Shown here one piece after another: positions 17,647-26,867 of a stretch of 64,000 bases of DNA. The notes under the pieces were generated by a model. It was not told the DNA's origin. It searched no databases and saw only the letters and a list, made by a program, of their open reading frames with translations. Source of the stretch: Methylobacterium mesophilicum (GTDB lineage: Bacteria; Pseudomonadota; Alphaproteobacteria; Rhizobiales; Beijerinckiaceae); NCBI RefSeq assembly GCF_022179445.1, contig NZ_BPQU01000019.1, positions 34,401 to 98,400 of the forward strand. The letters run 5' to 3'. Position 1 is the first letter of the stretch; every line of letters begins with the position of its first letter. The position numbers were made by a program, and so were the translations under genes.

Positions 17647-18876
17647 TCAGACCGCCCGGGCCATCGGCACGACGTTGTGCAGGGTCTTGTCGCCGCCATC
17701 GAAGAACCGGCGGATGTTGCGCGCGGCCTGCCGGATCCGCTGCTCGTTCTCGACCAGGGCGATGCGGACATATTCGTCGCCGAACTCGCCGAAGCCGATG
17801 CCGGGCGCCACGGCGACGTCGGACTTCTCCAGCAGCAGCTTCGAGAATTCGAGGCTGCCCATCTCCCGGTAGCGCTCGGGGATCGGCACCCAGGCGAACA
17901 TCGAGGCGGCGGGCGCCGGGATGGTCCAGCCGGCCTTGCCGAAGGATTCCACCAACGCGTCGCGCCGCTTGCGATAGGTCGCCCGCATCTCGTCGATGCA
18001 GTCGTCGGGTCCGTTGAGGGCCGCGGTGGCGGCGACCTGGATCGGCGTGAAGGCGCCGTAATCGAGATAGGACTTCACCCGGGAGAGCGCCGCCAGCAGG
18101 CGCTCGTTGCCCACCGCGAAGCCCATGCGCCAGCCGGCCATGGAGTAGGTCTTCGACAGCGAGGTGAACTCGACGGTGCAATCGATCGCGCCCGGGACCT
18201 GCAGGACCGAGGGCGGCGGCTTGCCGTCGAAGTAGACCTCCGCGTAGGCGAGATCCGAGAGCAGGATCAGCTCGTGCTGCTTGGCGAAGGCGACGAGGTC
18301 CCGGTAGAAATCGAGGTCGGCCACGTAGGCGGTCGGGTTCGACGGATAGCAGACCACCAGGGCGACCGGCTTCGGGATCGAGTGGCGCATCGCCCGCTCG
18401 AGGGCCGGGAACATCGCCGGGGTCGGCTCGGCCGGGACCGAGCGGATCACGCCGCCGGCCATCAGGAAGCCGAAGGCGTGGATCGGGTAGCTCGGGTTGG
18501 GCACCAGCACCACGTCGCCCGGGGCGGTGATCGCCTGGGCCATGTTGGCGAAGCCTTCCTTCGAGCCCAGCGTCGCCACCACCTGCGTGTCGGGGTTGAG
18601 GCTCACGCCGAAGCGACGCTGGTAATAGCCCGCCTGGGCGCGGCGCAGGCCGGCGATGCCCTTGGAGGCGGAGTAGCGGTCGGTCCGCGGCCGGCCCGCC
18701 GTCTCGCACAGCTTGGCGATGACGTGCTTGGGGGCGTCGAGGTCGGGGTTGCCCATGCCGAGATCGATGATGTCGGCGCCCTGGGCTCGGGCGGTAGCCT
18801 TGATCCGGTTGACCTGCTCGAAGACGTAGGGCGGCAGGCGCTTGATGCGGTGGAAGTCGGTCATGGGCGTGTCCAT
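17647..18876 (-). CDS. PLP-dependent aminotransferase, AlaC/LL-DAP aminotransferase-like
   Basis: Class I/II aminotransferase, 409 residues. The pyridoxal phosphate lysine is K242 in SLSKTYSMAGWRMGF. The amino end DFHRIKRLPPYVFEQVNRIK and DIIDLGMGNPDLDAP match AlaC, which makes alanine from pyruvate and glutamate; related proteins are annotated as LL-diaminopimelate aminotransferase. Other conserved parts: YSASKGIAGLRRA, VPNPSYPIHAFG, CYPSNPTAYVADLDFY. ATG at 18876 or 18864 can start; upstream residues are not conserved. I favour the AlaC role, but the exact amino donor cannot be read here. Confidence 0.85.
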   Translation of the reverse strand: MDTPMTDFHRIKRLPPYVFEQVNRIKATARAQGADIIDLGMGNPDLDAPKHVIAKLCETAGRPRTDRYSASKGIAGLRRAQAGYYQRRFGVSLNPDTQVVATLGSKEGFANMAQAITAPGDVVLVPNPSYPIHAFGFLMAGGVIRSVPAEPTPAMFPALERAMRHSIPKPVALVVCYPSNPTAYVADLDFYRDLVAFAKQHELILLSDLAYAEVYFDGKPPPSVLQVPGAIDCTVEFTSLSKTYSMAGWRMGFAVGNERLLAALSRVKSYLDYGAFTPIQVAATAALNGPDDCIDEMRATYRKRRDALVESFGKAGWTIPAPAASMFAWVPIPERYREMGSLEFSKLLLEKSDVAVAPGIGFGEFGDEYVRIALVENEQRIRQAARNIRRFFDGGDKTLHNVVPMARAV

Positions 18877-18988
18877 CGGCGCGTCCCGAATCTGGCGTCT
18901 CTCGTTGGTGTCGGTCGCGCGAAGGATTCGCTCTAGCAGAGTTGCGTGCCGCCGCCGACCCTCAAAAATCCGGTCCGGATCGGTGCCG

Positions 18989-19405
18989 TTATCGCGCCGC
19001 CGCGGGCACCGGCTTGATCGCGGCGGCGGCCCCCCGGCCCGCACTCTCGGCGGCGCGGCCGCGGCTCTCGTTGCGGCCGCGGGCCCCTTCGAGTTCGGCC
19101 TCCAGCGCCTTCTGACCCTCGGACGACTTGGCCCGGATCGGGCGCTTGGGCGCGTCGACGCCCACCGGCATGAAGGCGGGCGCCTCCTGGCCGCGGGTCT
19201 CGGTCACGAAATCCGGCGCGGCCACGACCCGGGGGCCGTAGCCCGCATCGGTGGCGAGGGTGCGCACCGCGTCCCCCGAGCAGGCCGCGAGCGGCGCCGC
19301 CAGGAGGGCCAGCACCGCCACGGCGAGGCCCCGCGCCGGGCCCGGGCCGCCGGACCGCCGACCGGTGGGGTTCAAAAAGGCGCGGTGCATGAGCACATGG
19401 GTCAT
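18989..19405 (-). CDS. Putative lipoprotein of unknown function
   Basis: About 133-138 residues (ATG at 19405 or 19390; neither has a clear ribosome site). A basic amino end is followed by a hydrophobic stretch and lipobox LAAC (GLAVAVLALLAAPLAACSGD), so it is probably lipid-anchored. The mature part includes VAAPDFVTETRGQEAPAFMP and PKRPIRAKSSEGQKALEAEL, then an alanine/arginine-rich tail. The pattern resembles small Rhizobiales lipoproteins of unknown role. Divergent from phaC, sharing the 127-base gap. Confidence 0.6.
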   Translation of the reverse strand: MTHVLMHRAFLNPTGRRSGGPGPARGLAVAVLALLAAPLAACSGDAVRTLATDAGYGPRVVAAPDFVTETRGQEAPAFMPVGVDAPKRPIRAKSSEGQKALEAELEGARGRNESRGRAAESAGRGAAAAIKPVPAAAR

Positions 19406-19531
19406 GAGAAGATCGCGCGGATGTTTCGCGACACGCGCAAACGGGCTGGTGCAACCTCTCGCTCGCTCCTTAATTTGTCGGAAACGAGGCTCACCGTCAG
19501 TCGGGCCGAAACACCACACAGGGAGGCGCGC

Positions 19532-21379
19532 GTGACGAGCCCGCGGACGCAGGCGTCGGACCAGGCTGCCGCCCGGACCGGCATGGTCAACGGCGCCATG
19601 CCGGACGGCATCACGCCGCCGATGCCGGATATCGAGGCCCTGTCGCGCAATGCCGGCCAGTTCGTGGAGGCGCTGGGGCGCAGCGCCGCCCGCATGCTCT
19701 CGCCCGAGGCCCAGGCCGGCGCTCCCTCCGGGGAGATCAACGAGGCGGTCAGGACGCTGGGCCAGATCGCAGAGGCCTGGATGTCGGATCCGAACCGGAG
19801 CGCCGAGGCCCAGGCCAAGCTGTCCCAGGCGTTCCTGACGCTGTGGGGCACGACCTACCTGCGCCTCCAAGGCCAGCCGGCCGATCCGGTGGCGGTGCCC
19901 GAGCCCAAGGACGGCCGGTTCAGCGACGCCGAGTGGTCCACGAACCCGTATTTCGATTTCCTGAAGCAGGGCTACCTGATCGCCACCCGCTGGGCCGAGG
20001 GCCTGGTGGACGAGGCCGAGGGCATCGACGAGCGCACCCGCCACAAGGCGCAGTTCTACCTGCGCCAGCTCACCAGCATGCTGTCGCCATCGAACTTCCT
20101 GCCGACCAATCCGGAGCTGATCCGCCACACCCTGCAGGAGAGCGGCGCCAACCTCGTGCGCGGCCTCAAGATGTACGAGGAGGATCTGGCGGCCGGCGGC
20201 GGCCAGCTGCGGGTCCGCCAGACCGATCCGAGCGGGTTCGAGGTCGGCCGCAACGTCGCGGTGACCCCGGGCGAGGTGGTGTTCCGCAACGACCTGATCG
20301 AGCTGATCCAGTACGCGCCCGCCACCGAGACGGTGCTCAAGCGCCCGTTCCTGATGGTGCCGCCCTGGATCAACAAGTTCTACATCCTCGACCTCAATCC
20401 CCAGAAGAGCTTCCTGAAGTGGATGGTCGACCAGGGCCTGACGGTGTTCTGCATCTCCTGGGTGAACCCGGATGCGCGCCATGCCGACAAGGACTTCGAG
20501 TCCTACATGCGTGAGGGCATCGAGGCGGCGATCGACGCGATCGGGGTCGCCACGGGCGAGAGCGAGGTCCACGCGGCCGGCTACTGCGTCGGCGGCACCC
20601 TGCTCTCGGTGACGCTCGCCATGCAGGCCGCCACGGGCAACCGCCGCATCAAGAGCGCGACCCTGCTGACCACGCAGGTGGACTTCACCCATGCCGGCGA
20701 CCTCAAGGTGTTCGCCGACGAGGAGCAGATCCGCCAGGTCGAGGCCCGCATGGCCGAGCGGGGCTACCTGGAGGGCAGCCGCATGGCCAACGCGTTCAAC
20801 ATGCTGCGGCCGGACGACATGATCTGGTCCTACGTCGTCAACAACTACATCAAGGGCAAGCCGCCCTCGGCGTTCGACCTGCTGTACTGGAACTCCGACG
20901 CCACCCGGATGCCGGCGGCCAACCACTCGTTCTACCTGCGCAATTGCTATCTCGAGAACAGCCTGGCCCAGGGCAAGATGGTCCTCGGCAACGTCCGGCT
21001 GGACCTGAAGAAGGTGCAGGTGCCGATCTTCAACCTCGCCACCCGGGAGGACCACATCGCCCCGGCGATCTCGGTGTTCGAGGGTTCGAAGACCTTCGGC
21101 GGCAAGGTCGATTACGTGCTGGCGGGATCGGGCCACATCGCCGGAGTCGTCAACCCGCCCTACAAGCCGAAATACGGCTACTGGACCGGCGGGCCGGTGA
21201 AGGGCGAACTCAAGGACTGGATCGCGGCGGCGGTGGAGACCAAGGGCTCGTGGTGGCCCTACTGGTTCCAGTGGATCGAGGCCCAGGCCCCCGAGCGGGT
21301 CCCGGCCCGCAAGCCCGGCGGCGACGCGCTGCCGTCGCTCGGCCCGGCTCCGGGCACGTATGTGCGGATGCGGGCCTGA
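19532..21379 (+). CDS. phaC: Class I poly(3-hydroxyalkanoate) synthase
   Basis: Polymerises hydroxyacyl-CoA (mainly 3-hydroxybutyryl-CoA) at the surface of storage granules. 615 residues, the usual class I length. The lipase-like box GYCVGG carries the catalytic Cys352; the other triad members are D507 in ATREDHIAP and H535 in GSGHIAGVVNP. The amino-terminal PhaC domain includes RLQGQPADPVAVPEPKDGRF and NPYFDFLKQGYL. The start is GTG 19532, with GGGAGG five bases upstream; an ATG at 19583 lacks a ribosome site. Strong resemblance to Methylobacterium synthases (VPPWINKFYILDLNPQKS). phaA/phaB are not in the window. Confidence 0.96.
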   Translation: MTSPRTQASDQAAARTGMVNGAMPDGITPPMPDIEALSRNAGQFVEALGRSAARMLSPEAQAGAPSGEINEAVRTLGQIAEAWMSDPNRSAEAQAKLSQAFLTLWGTTYLRLQGQPADPVAVPEPKDGRFSDAEWSTNPYFDFLKQGYLIATRWAEGLVDEAEGIDERTRHKAQFYLRQLTSMLSPSNFLPTNPELIRHTLQESGANLVRGLKMYEEDLAAGGGQLRVRQTDPSGFEVGRNVAVTPGEVVFRNDLIELIQYAPATETVLKRPFLMVPPWINKFYILDLNPQKSFLKWMVDQGLTVFCISWVNPDARHADKDFESYMREGIEAAIDAIGVATGESEVHAAGYCVGGTLLSVTLAMQAATGNRRIKSATLLTTQVDFTHAGDLKVFADEEQIRQVEARMAERGYLEGSRMANAFNMLRPDDMIWSYVVNNYIKGKPPSAFDLLYWNSDATRMPAANHSFYLRNCYLENSLAQGKMVLGNVRLDLKKVQVPIFNLATREDHIAPAISVFEGSKTFGGKVDYVLAGSGHIAGVVNPPYKPKYGYWTGGPVKGELKDWIAAAVETKGSWWPYWFQWIEAQAPERVPARKPGGDALPSLGPAPGTYVRMRA

Positions 21380-21711
21380 GGGGGCTGCGCCGTGCTCGCG
21401 GCTTGCGGCTGACGGAGCGGGTTTCGAGCCGGTTACACTGCGGCCTACGGTTTTGCTCGAAGGTGCAAGCTGTGATCCCCTCGCCCCGCTTGCGGGGAGA
21501 GGGCCGCGACGACCTCGTCGTCGGCGCGGCGAGGCGGCAGCCGAGGGTGAGGGGGCGGTTTAGAACGCGCACCTCACTCAGAGCCGCCCCCTCACCACCG
21601 CTCCGGCTTCGCCTCCGCTTCCCGCACGGACGACGAGGTCCGTGCGGGCCTCTCCCCGCGTGCGGGGAGAGGGGAACCCGCATTGCATCCTGAAATATCT
21701 GAACAGCCCCC
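21380..21711. repeat. Face-to-face palindromic repeat element
   Basis: No gene. CCCCTCGCCCCGCTTGCGGG (from 21479) on the left and CTCTCCCCGCGTGCGGGGAG (from 21653) on the right are arms of one repeat type in opposite orientation, with ACGACCTCGTCGTC and GACGACGAGGTCCGTGC cores inside each. The middle holds GTGAGGGGGCGG / CCGCCCCCTCAC (about 21548-21598). Probably a paired intergenic repeat serving as a two-way transcript end for phaC and the FadL gene. Confidence 0.75.
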
Positions 21712-23025
21712 TCAATACTTCCGGATCAGCGGCGCCGGGGCGGCCGGCGGCGGGGCTCCGAACACGTAGCGGAAGCCCACCGAGACGATGTCGGCGCTCG
21801 AATCGACCACGCCCGCGAACGCGATGTTGCCGACGTTGTAGTCGCGCCCGACACCCGCGAGGATGCGCGACCGGTCGAGGAAGAAGTGCGAGTAGGCCAG
21901 GTTCAGGGTCAGGCGCTCGTTCCAGCGATAGCTGGCGCCCACCGAGGCGATGTAGCGGTCGCCGTCGGGCAGCCGCACCGAGCGGTTGCGGAAGTCGATC
22001 GGCGAGGATTCGTAGGCGAAGCCGGTCCGCACGGTCAGGTTCGGCGCGGCGTCGTACTCGCCACCGATCGAGTAGGTGTAGCCGTCCTTGTAGTTCAGGG
22101 GCAGGTTGCTGACCGGCAGGCCGAGGCGGTTCGAGACGATGCCGACCGTACCGAGCCGCGACCACTGATCCCACTCGAAGCCGAGATCGACCCGGGCGAC
22201 CGGCGAGATCGCCTGGACCAGGCCGACGCTGAGCTTGTCCGGGGTGTTGAGCTTCGCGCGCACCTGTCCGGCCGTCGCCGCCAGCGCCACCAGCGGCACG
22301 CCGATCGAGCCGTCGATGTCGTGGTGCACGGACGAGCGGTAGCCGATGCCGATCACGGTGCCGTCGCGGGGCGTCAGGGTCGCGCCCGCCGTGAAGCCGA
22401 CGCCCCAGGATTCGCCCTTGAGGAACCCGCTCGGATAGAGGGCCGGCGCGATGCCGGGGATCGGCAGCGCCTGCCGCAGGGTCAGCCGGAAATATTCGAT
22501 GTTCGGGCCGGCGGCGAGCGACAGCCACTCGTTGACCTTGAAACCGATTACCGGATTGAACGCCAGCGTGAAGATCCGGGACGAGCGGCCATAGACCTCG
22601 CCGGCCCAGACCTGGTTCGGCTTGGTCACGAGGCCGAAGGGCGCACCCGTCGAGAGGCCGAGCCAGAGGCGGTCGTTGATCTGGTAGGAGGTCGCCCCCG
22701 CGGGCACCACGGCGCCCTGTCCGATATCACCGGAATCGCCCAGGCGCGCGAAGCCCGGATTGGTCCCGGGTGCCGTCCGGATGTCTGAGGAGAGGCCGAT
22801 ATAGGTGAGGTTCTGCTCGGAGACGAAGCCCGGGTTCATCGTGATGACCGCGGGATTCCAGAACATCGACGAGACGCCGCCGGAGCCGGCGGCCGCGCCC
22901 GCGAAGGACAGCCCCTGGGCCTGGGTGCTCTGCTCGCGGATGCCGAAGGCCCCGGCCCGCGCCTCGCCGGCGCCGATCGCCGCCACCGAGGCCGCGAGCA
23001 CCCATGCGCGCATTGTCCCGTTCAT
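21712..23025 (-). CDS. OmpP1/FadL/TodX family outer-membrane transporter
   Basis: Outer-membrane channel for long-chain fatty acids or other hydrophobic compounds. 437 residues from ATG 23025, with GGGGGAG upstream. The signal peptide ends GEARA before GAFGIREQSTQAQGLSFAGA, the family's amino plug ('xxQSxxxxGxAxAG'). The FadL features SSMFWNPAVITMNPGF, YGRSSRIFTLAFNPVIGFKV and the closing strand SVGFRYVFG follow. The tail PPPAAPAPLIRKY after the last strand is short and proline-rich. It sits convergent with phaC; a link to lipid uptake is possible but only by neighbourhood. Confidence 0.92.
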   Translation of the reverse strand: MNGTMRAWVLAASVAAIGAGEARAGAFGIREQSTQAQGLSFAGAAAGSGGVSSMFWNPAVITMNPGFVSEQNLTYIGLSSDIRTAPGTNPGFARLGDSGDIGQGAVVPAGATSYQINDRLWLGLSTGAPFGLVTKPNQVWAGEVYGRSSRIFTLAFNPVIGFKVNEWLSLAAGPNIEYFRLTLRQALPIPGIAPALYPSGFLKGESWGVGFTAGATLTPRDGTVIGIGYRSSVHHDIDGSIGVPLVALAATAGQVRAKLNTPDKLSVGLVQAISPVARVDLGFEWDQWSRLGTVGIVSNRLGLPVSNLPLNYKDGYTYSIGGEYDAAPNLTVRTGFAYESSPIDFRNRSVRLPDGDRYIASVGASYRWNERLTLNLAYSHFFLDRSRILAGVGRDYNVGNIAFAGVVDSSADIVSVGFRYVFGAPPPAAPAPLIRKY

Positions 23026-23441
23026 CTGCTCCCCCCGAACCGGATGGCTTGTTCGGGCGCCCTGATTCGACCTTGTCCCGGTCCGGCGCCGTTGTCGGTA
23101 TGGTGCAGGTTTCCCCCGCTCGACCGCAACGGCGATCACGAGTCCGGCCGGCACCGGAAGCGCCGATGATCGACAGAATCACGACGACGGCTTATCTCTC
23201 GGCTAGGCAATCAAACCTGTTTTCCCCCCTCGGCGGACTGTCTTTCGCCGGCGGGATCCGGCGATGAATAATAAATCAGTTTGCGTCTGAATATGCACTT
23301 TTTTGCCACGATGTTGCCAAGTTGCGACACCGCGAAATCGCGAGCCGCCGCCACGGACGCGCTTGCACCGGCGGTGCTGCGCGGCCATGGTCCCGGCGCC
23401 CGGCGTAGACCGGTTCCAGGGAAGGATGAGGAGTCGCGGCG
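23026..23441. other. Gene-free divergent region between the FadL and FAH-family genes
   Basis: About 415 bases. 23180-23320 is AT-richer (aataataaatcagtttgcg, gcacttttttgcc) and probably contains promoters for one or both divergent genes. No open frame with a ribosome site and sensible composition was found. Confidence 0.45.
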
Positions 23442-24326
23442 ATGAAGCTCTTCCGGCACGGCCCGAGCGGCGATGAGAAGCCCGGCCTCGTGGATGCGCA
23501 GGGCGGCCTGCGCGATCTGTCCAGCATCGTGCGCGACATCGCCGGCCCGGCCTTGGCGCCGGAATCCCTGGAGCGGCTGCGGGCCCTCGATCCCGAGACC
23601 CTGCCGAAGCTGCCGGCGGACACGCGGTTGGGCCCCTGCGTCGGCGGCACCCGCAACGTCGTCGCCATCGGCCTCAACTTCGCCGACCACGCCGCCGAGA
23701 CCGGCTCGCCGATCCCGTCGGAGCCGATCATCTTCAACAAGGCGCCGTCCAGCCTGTGCGGGCCGAACGACACGGTGATCATCCCCAAGGGCTCGGCCAA
23801 GACCGACTGGGAGGTGGAGCTCGCGGTGGTGATCGGCCGCCGGGCGAGCTACGTCCACGCCAACGAGGCCCTCAGCTACGTGGCGGGGGCCTGCATCTGC
23901 AACGACGTCTCGGAGCGCGAGTGGCAGCTTGAGCGCGGCCCGACCTGGACCAAGGGCAAGAGCGCGCCGACCTTCGGGCCGCTCGGCCCGTGGCTGGTGA
24001 CGCTGGACGAGATCCCCGACCTGAAGAACCTCGCCATGAGCCTCGACGTCAACGGCGAGCGCCGCCAGACCGGTTCGACCGCGACCATGATCTTCGACGT
24101 GCCGCAGCTCGTCGCCTACGCGTCGCACTTCATGCTGCTGGAGCCCGGCGACGTGATCACCACCGGGACCCCGCCCGGCGTCGGCCTCGGCATGAAGCCG
24201 CCGCGCTACCTGAAGGCCGGCGACGAGATGGTCCTGCGCATCGAGCGCCTGGGCGAGCAGCGCCAGAAGGTCATCGCCTTCGACGACTGGACCGCCAAGG
24301 TCTCGGCCGGCGAGCCGACGCACTGA
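23442..24326 (+). CDS. Fumarylacetoacetate hydrolase (FAH) family protein
   Basis: 294-residue member of the FAH/2-keto-4-pentenoate hydratase/ureidoglycolate lyase group, which cleave or hydrate beta-diketo acids with a divalent metal. Hallmarks: VVAIGLNFADHAAETG, PIIFNKAPSSLCGPND, the acidic metal site DWEVELAVVIGR, CNDVSEREWQ, and TTGTPPGVGLGMKPP. The ATG at 23442 has GGAAGGATGAGGAG upstream. The substrate is not deducible; ureidoglycolate, fumarylpyruvate or a sugar-acid intermediate are all possible. bioB follows after a hairpin, so the two are probably separate transcripts. Confidence 0.9.
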   Translation: MKLFRHGPSGDEKPGLVDAQGGLRDLSSIVRDIAGPALAPESLERLRALDPETLPKLPADTRLGPCVGGTRNVVAIGLNFADHAAETGSPIPSEPIIFNKAPSSLCGPNDTVIIPKGSAKTDWEVELAVVIGRRASYVHANEALSYVAGACICNDVSEREWQLERGPTWTKGKSAPTFGPLGPWLVTLDEIPDLKNLAMSLDVNGERRQTGSTATMIFDVPQLVAYASHFMLLEPGDVITTGTPPGVGLGMKPPRYLKAGDEMVLRIERLGEQRQKVIAFDDWTAKVSAGEPTH

Positions 24327-24332
24327 AGCGAC

Positions 24333-24374
24333 GCCGCCGCCTCCGCACAGGAGGGCGGCGGCCCGCAGGGCGCT
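24333..24374 (+). terminator. Probable terminator after the FAH-family gene
   Basis: GCCGCCGCCTCC (24333-24344) pairs with GGAGGGCGGCGGC (24350-24362) with one bulge and a 5-base loop, just past the stop at 24326. A short T-rich stretch (cttgatttt) follows at about 24372-24380. Confidence 0.5.
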
Positions 24375-24409
24375 TGATTTTGGCCACCGATCCCCGTCAA
24401 GAAGACACC

Positions 24410-25411
24410 ATGAGCCAAGCTGCCGACCCGCACGCCTCCGATTTCCGCCACGACTGGAGCGTCGCGGAGATCCGCGCGATCCACGACCTGCCGTTGCTCG
24501 ACCTCGTGTATCGGGCCGCGGCCGTGCATCGGGCACACAACGACCCGAGCGACGTCCAGCGCGCGAGCCTGCTCTCGATCAAGACCGGCGCCTGCCCGGA
24601 GGATTGCGGCTACTGCTCGCAGTCGGCCCATCACAAGGGCACCGGCCTGCCGCGCCAGCGCCTGATGCCGGTGGACACGGTGCTGGCCGAGGCCGCGGCC
24701 GCCAAGGCCAACGGGGCGACCCGCTTCTGCATGGGCGCGGCCTGGCGCAGCCCGCGCGACGGCGCGGAATTCGACTCGGTTCTGGACATGGTGCGGGGTG
24801 TGCGCGGCCTCGGGATGGAGGCCTGCGTCACCCTCGGCATGCTGACCGCCAGCCAGGCCGAGCGCCTGGCCGAGGCGGGGCTCACCGCCTACAATCACAA
24901 CCTTGATACCGGTCCGGACTACTACGACAAGATCGTGTCGACCCGGACCTACGGGGACCGCCTGGACACGCTGGAGCGGGTCCGCGAGGCCGGCATCGGC
25001 GTCTGCTGCGGCGGCATCATCGGCCTCGGCGAGGGCGTCGGCGACCGGGTCGCGATGCTGCACGTGCTGGCCAACCACGCGCCGCATCCGGAGAGCGTGC
25101 CGATCAACGCGCTGGCCGCCGTCCCCGGCACCCCGCTCGGCGACCGGGCCGCGCCCGTCGATCCGTTCGACATGGTGCGGATGTGCGCCACCGCCCGCAT
25201 CGTGATGCCGAAGGCCCGGGTGCGCCTCAGCGCCGGACGCAAGGCGTTGAGCCGGGAGGCGCAGGCCCTCTGCTTCCTCGCGGGGGCCAACTCGATCTTC
25301 TACGGCGAGCGCCTGCTCACCACCGCCAACAACGAGGCGGATTCCGATGCCGCGCTGCTGGCCGATCTCGGCATCCGCGTCGCGGAGCCGATCCTGGCCG
25401 CCGCCGAGTAG
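24410..25411 (+). CDS. bioB: Biotin synthase
   Basis: Radical SAM enzyme that inserts sulfur into dethiobiotin in the last step of biotin synthesis. 333 residues. The SAM cluster cysteines are C62, C66 and C69 in GACPEDCGYCSQS; the [2Fe-2S] sulfur-donor cluster ligands are represented by Cys in RFCMGAAWR, EACVTLGM and VCCGGIIGLGE. YNHNLDT and the closing AGANSIFYGERLLTTANNEA are diagnostic. No other bio genes lie nearby. The gene ends four bases before the stop of the convergent histidine kinase gene. Confidence 0.97.
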   Translation: MSQAADPHASDFRHDWSVAEIRAIHDLPLLDLVYRAAAVHRAHNDPSDVQRASLLSIKTGACPEDCGYCSQSAHHKGTGLPRQRLMPVDTVLAEAAAAKANGATRFCMGAAWRSPRDGAEFDSVLDMVRGVRGLGMEACVTLGMLTASQAERLAEAGLTAYNHNLDTGPDYYDKIVSTRTYGDRLDTLERVREAGIGVCCGGIIGLGEGVGDRVAMLHVLANHAPHPESVPINALAAVPGTPLGDRAAPVDPFDMVRMCATARIVMPKARVRLSAGRKALSREAQALCFLAGANSIFYGERLLTTANNEADSDAALLADLGIRVAEPILAAAE

Positions 25412-25415
25412 CGCG

Positions 25416-26867
25416 TCAGCCCTCCGGCAGCACGATCCGGAAGCGGGCGCCGCCCTCCTCCGGGTCCAGGGTCAGGCTGCCGCCGTTGATGCCGATCAGC
25501 TCGGCGGCGATCGGCAGGCCGAGCCCGGTGCCGCCCGAGCGGGTCGAGCCCTGGAACGGCGAGAACAGGTTCTCCCGGGCCCGCGCCGGCAGGCCGGGGC
25601 CGTTGTCTTCCACCAGGATGGTCACCCGGCCCGGCGCGTCGCGGCAGGCGGTGACCCGCACCTCGGCCTCCGGCACCGCGGCCCCGTCCAGCGCCTGCAC
25701 GGCGTTGCGGACCAGGTTGGCCAGGGCCCGGGCGAGCTGCTCCGGGTCGGCCTTCACGCGGCATTCGCCGGCGTCCACGATGACGCGCATGCTCCGTGCG
25801 GCGAGCGCGGCGAGGTCCGGCAATTCGGCGAAGAGCGGCGCCAACGGCGTCGAACTGAGCGTCGGCGCGCGCTCGGAGACGCGGCCGTAGGCCAGGCTCG
25901 CCTCGCAGAACCGGATGGCCCGGGCGATGGCCCCGACCAAGCGCGGCGCCACCCGCTGGACCATCGGGTCGGCGGTGTCCTCCAGCCGGTCGCCGAGGAG
26001 TTGGGCGCCGGTGAGCAGGTTGCGCAGTTCGTGGCTGACCTTGCTGACCGCCAGCCCCAGCTCGGCCAGCCGCCGCTTCTGGCGGAGCTGGTCGGCCAGG
26101 ATGCGCTGCATCCGGCCGAGGGCGAGTTCGGCCTGGCCGATCTCGTCGCGGCGGCGGGACGGCGCGATGATCCGGCCGGCATCCTCCGGGTTCTCCGCGA
26201 AGGCCGTGATGTTGGTGGCGAGCCGCCGCACCGGGCGGACGATCAGCACCTGCAGCACCACGAAGACCAGCCCGGCCGCCGACGCCGCGATGATCAGCGA
26301 CGAGACCAGCAGGCGCAGCGCGTAGTCGATCATCGCGGCGCGCAGCGGCGCCTCGTCGAGCAGGACCTCGACCCGGTCGAAGCCGATGCCCCCCTCCCCG
26401 ATCACCCGGATCGGCTCGCGGACCGGCGCGACCAGGGTCCGCCACGCCCCCCGGATGGTCGACAGGGCCGTTACGTCGCGCAGGTCGACCGTGTCGGCCA
26501 CCGTCTCGGGCACCGGCTCGATGGCGAGCAGCCGCTGGGCGCCGCCGCCGCGGACCGCGATCGCCCGGGCGTTCACCCCCGCGAGCAGCCGGCTCTCCAG
26601 CGCCTCGGAGACCGGCTCGCCGGTCCGGCCGTCGAGGACCAGGGCGGCGACCTGCGCGGCCGCGACCCGGTCGGACATCCACTCGATCCGGTAGTTGGCC
26701 ACCGCCGGCACGTAGGTCAGCACCTCGGCCACCACCACGAACGCGACGGTGACGAGGAACAGCCGCCCGGACAGGCCGAGGCGGGCCGGACGCCGCTCGG
26801 GCACCTCGCGTGCCGCGGCGGCCGCCGCCGGCATCGTGACCGGGTCGGATTCGGCGGCCACGCCCAT
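25416..26867 (-). CDS. Sensor histidine kinase, membrane-bound, orphan
   Basis: 483 residues. Two transmembrane helices (about 34-54 and 184-210) bracket a periplasmic sensor region of about 130 residues. A HAMP segment (about 211-262) follows, then the dimerisation helix with phospho-acceptor H279 in SKVSHELRNLLTG. The HATPase domain has the N box (LARALANLVRNAVQAL), G1 (VEDNGPGLP) and G2 (GGTGLGLPIA). The start at 26867 is chosen for GGAG four bases upstream. No response regulator gene is adjacent, so its partner must lie elsewhere. The sensor part matches no domain I recognise. Tail-to-tail with bioB. Confidence 0.9.
   Translation of the reverse strand: MGVAAESDPVTMPAAAAAAREVPERRPARLGLSGRLFLVTVAFVVVAEVLTYVPAVANYRIEWMSDRVAAAQVAALVLDGRTGEPVSEALESRLLAGVNARAIAVRGGGAQRLLAIEPVPETVADTVDLRDVTALSTIRGAWRTLVAPVREPIRVIGEGGIGFDRVEVLLDEAPLRAAMIDYALRLLVSSLIIAASAAGLVFVVLQVLIVRPVRRLATNITAFAENPEDAGRIIAPSRRRDEIGQAELALGRMQRILADQLRQKRRLAELGLAVSKVSHELRNLLTGAQLLGDRLEDTADPMVQRVAPRLVGAIARAIRFCEASLAYGRVSERAPTLSSTPLAPLFAELPDLAALAARSMRVIVDAGECRVKADPEQLARALANLVRNAVQALDGAAVPEAEVRVTACRDAPGRVTILVEDNGPGLPARARENLFSPFQGSTRSGGTGLGLPIAAELIGINGGSLTLDPEEGGARFRIVLPEG

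Noticed and set aside
18842..19531. A longer amino end for PHA synthase reaching back to 18842
   Set aside because: The extension overlaps the divergent aminotransferase and lipoprotein genes, and GTG 19532 has a strong ribosome site.
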